Part shown: piece after piece, positions 16,630 through 25,095 of the stretch | Numbering within the stretch: position 1 is the first letter of the stretch | How the letters are laid out: every line of letters starts with the position of its first letter | Assembly: GCF_023333595.1 (NCBI RefSeq) | Contig: NZ_JAIQZM010000003.1 | Coordinates: forward strand, 124,001 to 188,000 | Origin: Argonema galeatum A003/A1 | Lineage (GTDB): Bacteria; Cyanobacteriota; Cyanobacteriia; Cyanobacteriales; Aerosakkonemataceae | Reading direction: 5' to 3' | DNA: 64,000 nucleotides | Notes under the pieces: model-generated | Told to the model about the DNA's origin: nothing | Seen by the model: only the letters and a program-made list of their open reading frames with translations | Database searches by the model: none | Made by a program: the position numbers and the translations under genes

Positions 16630-17832
16630 GTGTCCAAAAAAACTGTAGCAAATTTGTCGTCGTCAGACTTAGCTGGAAAACGGGTCTTGGTTCGGGCGGA
16701 CTTTAACGTACCGCTGGATGACGCAGGCAACATTACGGATGATACTCGCATTCGGGCTGCTTTGCCCACAATTAACGATTTGACTGGTAAGGGAGCTAAA
16801 GTAATTCTGTGCAGCCACTTCGGGCGTCCCAAGGGTGTGGATGAGAAATATCGCCTGACGCCTGTTGCCAAACGCCTCTCGGAGTTGCTGGGTCAGGAAG
16901 TTGTCAAAACTGATGACTGCATCGGCGATGAGGCTGCTGCTAAAGTAGGGGCGATGCAAAACGGTCAAGTGCTGTTGCTGGAAAATGTCCGCTTCCACCC
17001 GGAAGAGGAGAAGAATGACCCGGAATTCGCGAAAAAATTGGCTGCAAATGCAGATTTGTATGTCAATGATGCTTTTGGGACTGCTCACCGCGCTCATGCT
17101 TCTACGGAAGGCGTAACCAAGTATCTTAGTCCTTCTGTGGCTGGGTATTTGATTGAGAAGGAATTGCAATATCTGCAAAATGCGATCGAAAATCCCAAGC
17201 GTCCTCTAGCTGCAATTATCGGTGGCTCTAAGGTTTCTAGTAAGATTGGTGTGATCGAAACGCTATTGGATAAGTGCGATAAGTTGATCATCGGTGGCGG
17301 TATGATCTTCACTTTCTACAAGGCTCGCGGCCTCAACGTGGGTAAGTCGCTGGTGGAAGAAGATAAACTGGAACTGGCGAAGACTCTGGAAGCTAAGGCG
17401 AAAGAGCGGGGCGTGCAGTTGCTGTTACCTACGGATGTGGTGGTTGCGGATAAGTTTGCTGCTGATGCTGAATCTCAAATTGTCAGCGTGGAAAATATTC
17501 CCGATGGTTGGATGGGTTTGGATATTGGCCCCGATTCGGTGAAAACTTTCCAGTCAGCGCTGGCTGATTGCAAGTCGGTTCTGTGGAATGGGCCGATGGG
17601 TGTGTTTGAGTTTGATAAGTTTGCGGCTGGTACGGAAGCGATCGCACGCACTCTCGCCGATCTTACCAAGAACGGCACTGATACCATCATCGGCGGCGGC
17701 GACTCTGTTGCTGCTGTGGAAAAAGTGGGTGTGGCGGAACAAATGAGCCACATTTCCACAGGCGGCGGTGCTAGTCTGGAGTTGCTTGAAGGTAAGGTGT
17801 TACCGGGTATTGCAGCGCTGGATGAAGCTTAA
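16630..17832 (+). CDS. pgk: Phosphoglycerate kinase
   Basis: 400 residues, the full family length, starting at GTG with AGGAGG 9 bases upstream. It interconverts 1,3-bisphosphoglycerate and ATP with 3-phosphoglycerate in glycolysis and the Calvin cycle. Visible signatures: [14 protein letters not shown] (substrate arginine and aspartate), [47 protein letters not shown], and the nucleotide-binding [10 protein letters not shown] and [13 protein letters not shown]. It stands alone, divergent from usp. A weak hairpin (GGGGTGGGCAATCCCCACTCC region, about 17852-17873) lies past the stop and may terminate transcription. Confidence 0.98.
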   Translation: MSKKTVANLSSSDLAGKRVLVRADFNVPLDDAGNITDDTRIRAALPTINDLTGKGAKVILCSHFGRPKGVDEKYRLTPVAKRLSELLGQEVVKTDDCIGDEAAAKVGAMQNGQVLLLENVRFHPEEEKNDPEFAKKLAANADLYVNDAFGTAHRAHASTEGVTKYLSPSVAGYLIEKELQYLQNAIENPKRPLAAIIGGSKVSSKIGVIETLLDKCDKLIIGGGMIFTFYKARGLNVGKSLVEEDKLELAKTLEAKAKERGVQLLLPTDVVVADKFAADAESQIVSVENIPDGWMGLDIGPDSVKTFQSALADCKSVLWNGPMGVFEFDKFAAGTEAIARTLADLTKNGTDTIIGGGDSVAAVEKVGVAEQMSHISTGGGASLELLEGKVLPGIAALDEA

Positions 17833-17968
17833 TTTCGGTTAGTTTTGGGGTGGGCAATCCCCACTCCAAATTTGATATAAGAAAATCAAGCTGAATGACT
17901 GCCTGAAGTACCCCAACTATGGCAATTCTTGAAGCGGATTGTGAAGAAACCATTTTTAGTTTCCCAAT

Positions 17969-18313
17969 ATGGCCAAATTACCGGATGAACTAAATGAAAC
18001 GATATGGAGTTTGAAGCGGCAGTTATTGGATATTGCCGATCGAGCCAAAGCAGCGGAGTTTATTGTTTTAGAACGTTTTGGCGAAACGGATAGAACTATT
18101 TCCTACCTGGATGAACTTCAGAGTGTTGCCGAACAAGGAATAGAACGATTTTCGCAGTTTTCTAGCATCCAAATCCGGATCGCTAATGCCCAACTTAACG
18201 TTTTTCCTGATATCCTAGAGCTAGTGAATCGTGTTGTTGTGAATACTCAAGAAAGAATTCCAGCTCTAGAACGCAGTATCCAAGAAATTAAGACTGAATG
18301 GAGGCTACCATGA
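17969..18313 (+). CDS. Unrecognised helical protein, 114 aa
   Basis: A soluble protein of 114 residues with no signal peptide. It is predicted mainly helical, with long stretches rich in Glu, Gln, Ile and Leu (e.g. ETIWSLKRQLLDIADRAKAA). It resembles no family I know. Its last four bases overlap the next gene (ATGA), so the two products are probably made together in similar amounts and may form a complex. It has no close motif relation to toxin-antitoxin proteins, although its size and coupling would fit such a pair. It follows pgk by 136 bases, so it probably has its own promoter. Confidence 0.7.
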   Translation: MAKLPDELNETIWSLKRQLLDIADRAKAAEFIVLERFGETDRTISYLDELQSVAEQGIERFSQFSSIQIRIANAQLNVFPDILELVNRVVVNTQERIPALERSIQEIKTEWRLP

Positions 18314-18495
18314 ATGACCAGCCGTATATGCCAAGCAAAGAAGTAGATAAACGACTACTAGACAATTTGCGTCGCGCTCGTCTGGAAATGGAAGAAGTGG
18401 GTTTACAACTCGAAGAAGTCATTGCTAAGTTAGACGACGATATTCGCAAAAAACGATTGAGACGGGTGCGGCGATCGCTAAATCGGATTGATTGA
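18310..18495 (+). CDS. Small charged coiled-coil protein, 61 aa
   Basis: The start is ATG 18310, because TGGAGG lies 5 bases upstream and the ATGA overlap with the preceding stop is classic translational coupling. The product is almost entirely charged helix: LLDNLRRARLEMEEVGLQL, then EEVIAKLDDDIRKKRLRRVR. Hydrophobic residues fall at heptad-like spacing, so a coiled coil with the 114-residue neighbour is plausible. The Arg/Lys-rich C-terminus could touch nucleic acid. No family recognised. Confidence 0.72.
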   Translation: MNDQPYMPSKEVDKRLLDNLRRARLEMEEVGLQLEEVIAKLDDDIRKKRLRRVRRSLNRID

Positions 18496-18526
18496 GTAAT
18501 GCTGAGGATGTTCAGGATGTGAGGCT

Positions 18527-19249
18527 ATGTTCCAAGTTTCAAGATTGAAGAAATCGCTGAAACGATCGCGCCGTCGCTTCTATGAATTTTTGGGAAGCGA
18601 TCGCTATTCTAAAGCTGGGAAAGGCGAACTCGATCTAAAATTAGCAAAATATCTCCCAACTCAAGGTTTTTTTATCGAAGTTGGGGCTAATGATGGTTTT
18701 TCGGAAAGCAACACTTATTATTTGGAACGCTTTAAAAATTGGACGGGAATTTTAATTGAACCCATTCCCGAACTTTATCGAGAGTGCGTAAAAGAACGTC
18801 CCAAATCAAAAGTTTTTAATTGTGCTTTGGTGTCTTCTGACTATTCATCGGCTACCGTGGAAATGAACTACGGAAACCTCATGTCCTTAGTCAAAGGGTC
18901 TTTTAAATCTTCCCAGTCAGAAGCGGGTCATTTAGAAATGGCGAAAAAATATTATGACATCACACCTTATGTAGTTGAAGTGCCAGCTAGAACGCTGACA
19001 GATCTACTAGATGAAGTAAAAGTTACAGAGATAGATTTCTTTTCTCTAGATGTGGAAGGTTTTGAACTAAATGTATTAAAAGGTTTGGATTTCAACAAAT
19101 ATCAACCCAATTATATATTAATAGAGTGTTTAGATGACCAAGCCCTAGAAGAAATAGAAGCGTACATATCAAATTTATATGACTGCGTTGAGAAATTATC
19201 TAAATACGATTACCTCTATAGAAATAAACGTTTAGGCGATAATGATTGA
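18527..19249 (+). CDS. FkbM family methyltransferase
   Basis: 240 residues. The SAM-binding motif I is GFFIEVGANDGFSESNTYYL (about 45-65), followed by WTGILIEPIPELYREC, the acidic residue that holds the ribose, and the family segment TEIDFFSLDVEGFELNVLKG. FkbM-type enzymes O-methylate sugars or polyketides, and in cyanobacteria they often sit in exopolysaccharide or glycosylation loci. Here there is no such cluster nearby, so the substrate is open. The N-terminal 25 residues are Lys/Arg rich. It lies 31 bases after the small coiled-coil gene and could be read through from it. Confidence 0.9.
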   Translation: MFQVSRLKKSLKRSRRRFYEFLGSDRYSKAGKGELDLKLAKYLPTQGFFIEVGANDGFSESNTYYLERFKNWTGILIEPIPELYRECVKERPKSKVFNCALVSSDYSSATVEMNYGNLMSLVKGSFKSSQSEAGHLEMAKKYYDITPYVVEVPARTLTDLLDEVKVTEIDFFSLDVEGFELNVLKGLDFNKYQPNYILIECLDDQALEEIEAYISNLYDCVEKLSKYDYLYRNKRLGDND

Positions 19250-19261
19250 TATTATATAGAA

Positions 19262-19367
19262 TAAGTAGGTGGGCGTAAATAAACTGAACTCCCAGAAACC
19301 CGGTTTCTTGGAGAAACCGGGTTTCTAAGGGCCAGGAGTTTTACGTTTAATTATGCCTACCTACTTA
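19262..19367. repeat. 106-bp element with TAAGTAGGTGGGC ends around an AGAAACCCGGTTTCT core
   Basis: Left end TAAGTAGGTGGGC pairs with GCCTACCTACTTA at the right. The AGAAACCCGGTTTCT palindrome (19294-19326) is in the middle. The core plus the right end recurs at 62716-62790 without the left end. Confidence 0.82.
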
Positions 19368-19385
19368 GCAGGGTTTTTATATCAA

Positions 19386-19937
19386 ATGTTCTGGCGCAAA
19401 TTCTTAGCATTACCAATCATCCTAGCTGCGATCGGCATTCCAGTTAAAGCTTCCGCCGTTCCAGCCGAAATTTTTACCCCTTACTTAAATGCGATCGGCA
19501 ATAGCGTCCCACCGGGTTGGAAAATGCGCTTGCCATCTCGAATTCTTCTCGGTGGTCCCGCTGACGAAGATTTCATCAGCGAACTGACTGTGCGCGTTTT
19601 TCCTTCCACAACTCCAGCGGGATTAACTGTTGGCTTGTTTAGTTGCGATTCTGGTGGCTTTCCCTGTTTGGTAGGCAGCTTTTCGGTAGCTAGCCAAAGT
19701 TCCGCCAACGCGCAGCGAGAATTTATACAACACCAAGCCGCAGCGCAAGCCATCACCTTGGCAAGAGGAATTAAAGGATATCTGCTAGAGGGAAAAAAGC
19801 AAAGTCCGCCCAATACCTTTTCATCGGTAATGTGGCAACAGGATGGGATGATTTACACAGTTAGTTTTTTAGCCGAAGAACGCCAAAATATTCTTTTTAT
19901 GGCTTATTCAATGGCGAACGAATCACCGATTCGCTGA
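19386..19937 (+). CDS. Exported protein of unknown function
   Basis: I start at ATG 19386, because an in-frame ATG at 19353 lies inside the right arm of a mobile palindrome and encodes repeat-derived residues. The 183-residue product has a signal peptide (RKFLALPIILAAIGI, cleavage after the following Ala-Ser-Ala). The mature part contains PPGWKMRLPSRILL and the cysteine pair in FSCDSGGFPCLVG, which could form a disulfide in the periplasm. I do not recognise a named domain; similar exported cyanobacterial proteins exist but are uncharacterised. The next gene is on the other strand. Confidence 0.75.
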   Translation: MFWRKFLALPIILAAIGIPVKASAVPAEIFTPYLNAIGNSVPPGWKMRLPSRILLGGPADEDFISELTVRVFPSTTPAGLTVGLFSCDSGGFPCLVGSFSVASQSSANAQREFIQHQAAAQAITLARGIKGYLLEGKKQSPPNTFSSVMWQQDGMIYTVSFLAEERQNILFMAYSMANESPIR

Positions 19938-20007
19938 CACCAACGCCGTGTAGGATAATGTTCGGGTGGCAGCAGAGGCGGCGAGCCAAAGATACTGAAG
20001 TTATGGA

Positions 20008-20403
20008 TTAAGATAATGACAAAGTGAAAAATTTTAAATGTTCACCCTCAATTTTTAAGACATCATCTAAGCTTCCTTGTAATTTCAATTGCCCTTCTTC
20101 CATATAAATAATATCATTTGCTCTCTGATTTACGCTGGGACGATGACTAATGAGAATTGTTGTTTTTCCTTGACGCGATTCTAATAGTTTATCTAAGAGT
20201 TTGGCTTCACTAATAGGGTCTAATCCGGCAGTAGATTCATCTAAAATAAGAACAGATGGATCGTTGGCAATGGCTCTGGCAATTGCTAATCTTTGCCGCT
20301 GACCACCTGATAAGTTAGTACCAAATTCTCCTAATACTGTCAAGTATTTTTCAGGAAGTTTATCAAGAAACCGATCTGCTTCGGCAATTTGACCTGGAGG
20401 GGT
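20008..20403 (-). pseudogene. C-terminal fragment of an ABC transporter ATPase, cut by the IS
   Basis: The open frame continues upstream of the first ATG to the edge of the insertion sequence at 20403, giving about 131 codons. It has the ABC signature LSGGQRQRLAIARAI, Walker B SVLILDEST and the H-loop histidine in LISHRPS. The run PPGQIAEADRFLDKLPEKY matches the segment just before the signature in peptide or toxin exporters of the HlyB type. Walker A, the membrane domain and any peptidase domain are missing, and nothing homologous continues on the other side of the IS. The insertion was therefore accompanied by a deletion. It is non-functional as a transporter. Confidence 0.88.
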
Positions 20404-20454
20404 GACAACAATGGGTCAACCCCTTACTGCGTGCGGGGTTGACCCATTGTTGTC
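20404..20454. other. Long hairpin at the left IS end
   Basis: Two 20-base perfect arms, GACAACAATGGGTCAACCCC and its complement, surround an 11-base loop (TTACTGCGTGC). The outer arm is also the terminal inverted repeat. This hairpin could block transcription entering the element, or it may mark a second, inverted copy of the end. Confidence 0.85.
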
Positions 20455-20504
20455 AAAAAAAAATCGGGATGCTATTCTCAAGAAGACCTACCCAATTGAA
20501 AAAA

Positions 20505-21662
20505 ATGAATTTACTACCTAAATTTTACACCCAATACCTAGAAACGCAACTAAAAAGAGCCGAGTTTTTAATTTTATCTATGTTGGTTGTCATGTTACAA
20601 CAGTATCGAAGCGTAAAATTAGAAGAATTGGCCGGTCAATTTCCCCAGAAAATTCTATTTGAAAGTCGCCGTAAGAAGTTACAAAGATTTCTCTCGCTAC
20701 CACACCTAACAGTAGAAAAAATTTGGTGGCCACTGTTCAGTTATTGGTTAACCAATAATTTTGAATCAACCTCAGTATTATATATCGCGATTGACCGCAC
20801 GCAATGGGGTTTAATTAATTTAATAGTCGTCAGTTTAATTTATGAGAAAAGAGCCATCCCTATCTATTTTGAAATTCTGCCTAAATTAGGTAATACAAAT
20901 AGCTCAAAACAAATAGCAGTACTCTCTAAAGTATTGCCGTTATTAAAGAATTATCAAAAAGTGGTATTAGGGGATAGAGAATTTTGTGCTGTAGACCTCG
21001 CTCAATGGTTAAGAAGTCAAGCCCAGACATGGTTTTGCCTACGGTTACGACGAAATGAATATATTAAAAGCGCCGATCTGGTCTGGGTACAATTACAGAA
21101 TTTAGGTGTAATTCCAGGGATTTCAATTTACTTAGAAGGCGTTAAATTAACGAAAAGTAAAGGGTTTGTTCAAGCTAATATTGCGGCAAAATGGAAACAC
21201 AACTATCGCTGTCGTTCAGCCGAAGAAGCTTGGTTTATTTTGACAAATTTCTCAAATTTAAAAATGGCTTTATCAGCTTACCAAAAACGGTTTGGCATTG
21301 AAGAAATGTTCCGAGATTATAAAAAAGGTGGCTATAATCTAGAATTAACAGGTGTGACTGGTGACCGCTTAATTGCCTTAATCATATTGATTACTTTAGC
21401 TTACACCAGTGCAATTATGTCTGGAGAGAAAATCAAAAATAAGGGAGTAGTTAAATATGTAGGCCGGGTGAAAGAAAAACGTAGGACTCAGCGCCGACAT
21501 AGTAACTTTTATATTGGTATTCACGGCTATTCTTGGGTAGAATCTCTTACTTTTTTCCATGAACTAACTGCTCAATTGATGTCTTTGAGTCCTCATAAAC
21601 GACCTTATTATCAGCGAGGTCGAAGGGCTAAAATGCTTATCCAGTCTACTTTTGAGCTATAG
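20505..21662 (+). CDS. IS4 family transposase
   Basis: 385 residues from ATG 20505. A longer reading would start with TTG inside the terminal hairpin and is unlikely. The DDE catalytic triad is visible: first Asp in LYIAIDRTQWG, second in VVLGDREFCA, Glu in the IS4 YREK signature YQKRFGIEEMFRDYKKGGYN (Y-x2-R-x3-E-x6-K). The N-terminal segment LVVMLQQYRSVKLEELAGQF is typical of cyanobacterial IS4 transposases. The reading frame is intact, so the element may still move. It catalyses cut-and-paste excision and insertion. Confidence 0.93.
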   Translation: MNLLPKFYTQYLETQLKRAEFLILSMLVVMLQQYRSVKLEELAGQFPQKILFESRRKKLQRFLSLPHLTVEKIWWPLFSYWLTNNFESTSVLYIAIDRTQWGLINLIVVSLIYEKRAIPIYFEILPKLGNTNSSKQIAVLSKVLPLLKNYQKVVLGDREFCAVDLAQWLRSQAQTWFCLRLRRNEYIKSADLVWVQLQNLGVIPGISIYLEGVKLTKSKGFVQANIAAKWKHNYRCRSAEEAWFILTNFSNLKMALSAYQKRFGIEEMFRDYKKGGYNLELTGVTGDRLIALIILITLAYTSAIMSGEKIKNKGVVKYVGRVKEKRRTQRRHSNFYIGIHGYSWVESLTFFHELTAQLMSLSPHKRPYYQRGRRAKMLIQSTFEL

Positions 21663-21848
21663 TTGTCGCCCCTTCAGCTGTATTAAAGTTTATTTTACGG
21701 AAAGCAAGGTTATTGACTGATTTGTAAAATTAGTCTTTTAATTTGTTGAAAAGGGCAGCAACCGCCGCCAAATTCTAGATCGCTTGGCAAATTTATCATG
21801 AAAGAATTAAAGCCGATCGCAATTCCCAACGCAACTACCCTAACTCAT

Positions 21849-24095
21849 TCAAATTCCGTCTGGTGATGCCTTGGTAGGTTCGGGAGTGGGTTCGGGGGGT
21901 TCGGTAGGTTCGGGAGTAGGTGTTTCAGTAGGTTCGGGGGTGGGTGAAGGAGTCGGCGCGGTCGGTTCGGGAGTGGGTGTGGTCGGTTCGGGAGTGAGTG
22001 AAGGAGAAGGCGTAGGAGGTGGTGATGCAGGTGGTTCAGGTTCGGGAGGAGGCGCGGGATTTTCAGCTGTGAGGTTAAGTTGATAATCAACTGGCTTTGA
22101 TGCCTTGGAGACAATTACAAATTCGTAGAAACCTTTTGAAGGAAGCGTTCCCGACCAATTTCGCTTGGTAGAATCTTCGAGTAGGGCTTTTTGGTCGTTC
22201 GTAGGCGGATAAACTGAGAAGAGGATTTGCGAGTCTGCTTGCAGATTTACCTTCATCTGTTGAAGGGCGGCGAGTCCGGCGATGTAGGCTTTACCTTCTC
22301 CTGGTTTAAGTGTACCGCTGACGCGATCGCCAATTGCACCTTTAGGAAATACAATTCTTTGTAGAGCGGTGCCGTTTACCACAGCGTTGACTTTATCAAA
22401 TGCGATCGCACTCCAAACTTGACCGATGGGCCGATCGATAAATTTCTTACCCTCTTGTTCGGGGAAGCGATAAAAGAATTCCCCATCAACTAAATCGTAA
22501 AGTGCGCGACTGCTGAGGTTTCGGTCATTCACTTGCGCCTTCCAACGATTGCGATCGCTTGCAGTGTAACTTCCCAAACCACTGCGAGACTCCGCACTCA
22601 AAAACGTCAGCTTACCCAACCATTCATCACCTACTTTATCCCACTGTGTCCGCAATTGTTCGTCTTTTGGATCGTCGCTGAGACTTTTTCCCCGCAGACT
22701 GGGATTTTTGTCCCAAAATGACTGATTTACGAGGTTAACGTAGAAATTGTAGTCAATGCCAAGAGACTGGCGACGCCTACGCAAAGCTTCCTTGCGATCG
22801 CTTTCTGCTTTAGAAAACTGTGGCGGTGGAGGTGGTTCTGGATCTTTAGTGGGAGAGACAACGGGTTTTTCTATTGGATTAGGCGAAGGTTTTTTCCCTA
22901 TTGTCGGTAATATCTTACTACCGACAACCCAGCCGATCGCACCTGCAATCCCAACCAACACACATATAAGCACAACTTTGCCCAAAAGACCGTCCGATCT
23001 AGAAACTGGACTTGTAACTGGGTTAGCTGGTGGAGTGGCAACAGGTTTGGGCGGTGCCACTGCTACAGTAGCTTCTGTACTTGCCACTTGTGGGGTAGGC
23101 GGGACGCCCGCCAAAGGCTGAGTAGGAGGAAAGTAGGGCGTTGCTGGAGAGAGAACTTGCCGCACTTCGCGGGCGGATTGGTAGCGATCGCCCGGTCGAT
23201 TAGCCAACATTTTATCTAATATTGCACCGAAACTGGAACTCAGATTAACTTGCTGTCGCCAGTTCCAAGTCATATTGTGGGCATCGATTAATTGTTGCGG
23301 TTCCTTACCAGTCAACAACACCAAAACCGTTGCTGCCAAAGCGTACAAATCGCTGTGAGGATAAACCACCCCAACTTGCATTTGTTCATTTGGCGCATAT
23401 CCAATTTTGCCTAACCGAGTCGCAAAAGAAGGAGTACCACCAGATGCCGTCTGAGTAAATTCAGATTCTGCATTAGCTGCCACTTGCTTAACGCCGCCAA
23501 AGTCAATCAGTATGGGTAGCAAGTCAGAATTCCGCAACATCAGATTATCTGGGGAAATATCGCGGTGAATTACACCTATGGAGTGGATATACTCCAACAC
23601 CGGCAGAATTTGCACCATTAGCTGAGTGACTTCTGCCTCATTAAATCGCAGTCCTTGACGTTTTCGGGCATCTAACAAAGCGCGGTAAGTTTCCCCTTCC
23701 ACGTAGTCTTGCACCAAAAACAGGTGTCCTTCTTCCTCCACCTTGACGCGGAACAGTTCTCGAAAACGTGGGATTTGCGGATGTTGCAGCTTGTAGAGGA
23801 CGCCAGCTTCCCGTTCAAACAGTTCTGAAGCTTTTTGCAGTGCGTAAGTACCGCGAACCTGGGGGGCAAATTCCTTGAGGACGCAAACTTCCTCGAAACG
23901 GTTGCTATCTTTCGCCAGATAGGTGCGTCCGAAACCACCATGTCCGAGTTCGCGTACAATGCGGTAGCGATCGCCCAGCAGCACTCCTCCATAAATACCC
24001 TTAGCGGCAGATTGATTCAGCTTTTCGCCGCACTGTTGACAAAACAGATTGCTGCCAGTGTTTTCGTGTCCTTTACTGCAATAAACAGACGTCAT
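21849..24095 (-). CDS. Membrane-anchored Ser/Thr protein kinase with N-terminal zinc ribbon
   Basis: ATG 24095 is chosen because cyanobacterial kinases of this class begin with YCSKGHEN; the longer GTG start adds an unconserved leader. Order in the 748-residue protein: zinc ribbon with cysteines (YCSKGHENTGSNLFCQQCG, 4-23); kinase domain (about 40-310) with glycine loop LGHGGFGRTYLA, catalytic HRDISPDN and IDFGG; a Pro/Ala linker; one transmembrane helix (about 375-395, VVLICVLVGIAGAIGWVVG); an outer domain (about 430-660) resembling a caspase- or pilin-free sensor region; and a tail of PEPT/PSPT repeats. It probably senses an envelope signal and phosphorylates cytoplasmic proteins. FHA-containing partners such as the cyclase at 12572 are candidates. 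Confidence 0.92.
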   Translation of the reverse strand: MTSVYCSKGHENTGSNLFCQQCGEKLNQSAAKGIYGGVLLGDRYRIVRELGHGGFGRTYLAKDSNRFEEVCVLKEFAPQVRGTYALQKASELFEREAGVLYKLQHPQIPRFRELFRVKVEEEGHLFLVQDYVEGETYRALLDARKRQGLRFNEAEVTQLMVQILPVLEYIHSIGVIHRDISPDNLMLRNSDLLPILIDFGGVKQVAANAESEFTQTASGGTPSFATRLGKIGYAPNEQMQVGVVYPHSDLYALAATVLVLLTGKEPQQLIDAHNMTWNWRQQVNLSSSFGAILDKMLANRPGDRYQSAREVRQVLSPATPYFPPTQPLAGVPPTPQVASTEATVAVAPPKPVATPPANPVTSPVSRSDGLLGKVVLICVLVGIAGAIGWVVGSKILPTIGKKPSPNPIEKPVVSPTKDPEPPPPPQFSKAESDRKEALRRRRQSLGIDYNFYVNLVNQSFWDKNPSLRGKSLSDDPKDEQLRTQWDKVGDEWLGKLTFLSAESRSGLGSYTASDRNRWKAQVNDRNLSSRALYDLVDGEFFYRFPEQEGKKFIDRPIGQVWSAIAFDKVNAVVNGTALQRIVFPKGAIGDRVSGTLKPGEGKAYIAGLAALQQMKVNLQADSQILFSVYPPTNDQKALLEDSTKRNWSGTLPSKGFYEFVIVSKASKPVDYQLNLTAENPAPPPEPEPPASPPPTPSPSLTPEPTTPTPEPTAPTPSPTPEPTETPTPEPTEPPEPTPEPTKASPDGI

Positions 24096-24261
24096 ATCAA
24101 TATTAATGGGTTTTTGGATTGATAATCCTGGTGCCACCTGCTCCAGGTTAACCTACCCAGACGCTGGCTGTTGAAGTGAGAATGCGATCGTTTCCGATTG
24201 CAGCGCAACCCTCCCCCTGATATCGTGAAAAGAAAATCCTCTCCAAAAGGCAGTTGTTGCA

Positions 24262-24834
24262 ATGGCGTTAACCGCTTCCACCATGTTGGCATTGGGAACA
24301 AAAGCACCCGATTTCCAGCTACCAGATGCAGTATCTGGTGAAATGATATCACTTGCCACCTTTAGCTATAAGAAAGCGCTACTGGTAATGTTTATCTGCC
24401 AGCACTGTCCGTTTGTCAAGCATATTCAGGCAGAATTAGCGCAACTGGGAAAAGATTATCAAGCACAAAGTGTCGGAATAGTTGCTATCAGCGCCAACGA
24501 TATCGTAAATTACCCCAACGATGCACCCGAAAAGCTGAAGGAGATGGCTGTTGAGTTGGGTTTCACCTTTCCCTTCTGCTACGATGAGAGCCAAGAGACT
24601 GCCAAGGCATACACGGCGGCTTGTACGCCAGACTTTTTTCTCTTCGATGCTAACAGGCAATTAGTTTACCGGGGTCAGTTGGATGAGAGTCGCCCAAGTA
24701 ACGGAATTGCGGTTACGGGGAAAGATTTGCGATCGGCCCTAGATACAACTTTAGCCGATCGACCCATTACCCAAGACCAAAAACCCAGCATCGGCTGCAA
24801 TATCAAATGGAAACCCGGTAACCAACCAATCTAG
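24262..24834 (+). CDS. Peroxiredoxin-like thioredoxin family protein
   Basis: 190 residues with a thioredoxin fold of the AhpC/TSA-redoxin (PRX_like1) type. It opens ALGTKAPDFQLPDAVSGE, then has FICQHCPFVKHIQAELAQL with a CxxC motif in the redox-active position, and ACTPDFFLFDANRQLVYRG, where the cis-proline follows a third cysteine. It should act as a thiol peroxidase or disulfide reductase in the cytoplasm (no signal peptide). The C-terminal SIGCNIKWKPGN is conserved in the family. It diverges from the kinase gene at 24095 with a 166-base gap, and a terminator lies downstream at 24982. Confidence 0.9.
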   Translation: MALTASTMLALGTKAPDFQLPDAVSGEMISLATFSYKKALLVMFICQHCPFVKHIQAELAQLGKDYQAQSVGIVAISANDIVNYPNDAPEKLKEMAVELGFTFPFCYDESQETAKAYTAACTPDFFLFDANRQLVYRGQLDESRPSNGIAVTGKDLRSALDTTLADRPITQDQKPSIGCNIKWKPGNQPI

Positions 24835-24840
24835 ATATTG

Positions 24841-24957
24841 TAAGCTGAGGAGCATTTAAATTTTTAAGTCAAGTTTGATGAAATTCTTGTGGGGAGGGGG
24901 CAAGGGGCAAGGCGTCCCGCCCGCCCAAAAAATACAATTTAGATGCCCAACAGCTTA
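24841..24957. repeat. 117-bp element with TAAGCTG/CAGCTTA ends, copy 1
   Basis: Nearly identical to 26215-26331 (a few substitutions, same length). Seven-base inverted termini. The inside carries GGGGAGGGGGCAAGGGGCAAGG and CCCGCCCGCCC. No coding capacity. Confidence 0.88.
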
Positions 24958-24981
24958 CCTCAATCCAGCTTACTGCCTAAC

Positions 24982-25018
24982 AACCCGTTTTCCTAGAGAG
25001 AGCGGGTTTTCAGCTTTT
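24982..25018 (+). terminator. Rho-independent terminator
   Basis: Stem AACCCG/CGGGTT with a 15-base loop, followed by TTTTCAGCTTTTTT. It lies downstream of the peroxiredoxin-like gene and the repeat. Confidence 0.55.
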
Positions 25019-25095
25019 TTGATAAGTTGTCATTAGTCATTGGGGTCAGTTTGGGCTACCCACTACCCCTCTATTTAGCTCAAAGAGGCACTGCC

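Larger units (their letters stand above)
20404..21667 (+). mobile_element. IS4-family insertion sequence, about 1264 bp
   Basis: Ends are 16-base imperfect inverted repeats: GACAACAATGGGTCAA at the left, and the complement GACAACTATAGCTCAA at the right (13 of 16 match). The similarity may extend outward through GGGG on both sides. The right repeat contains the transposase stop codon. I see no target-site duplication (left flank ends GGAGGGGT, right flank starts GCCCCTTC). This fits a deletion next to the element, which would have removed the rest of the ABC transporter gene. Confidence 0.8.

Noticed and set aside
21871-22114. Val/Gly-rich and Pro/His-rich frames near the kinase tail
   Set aside because: Other frames of the PEPT repeat-coding tail of the Ser/Thr kinase.
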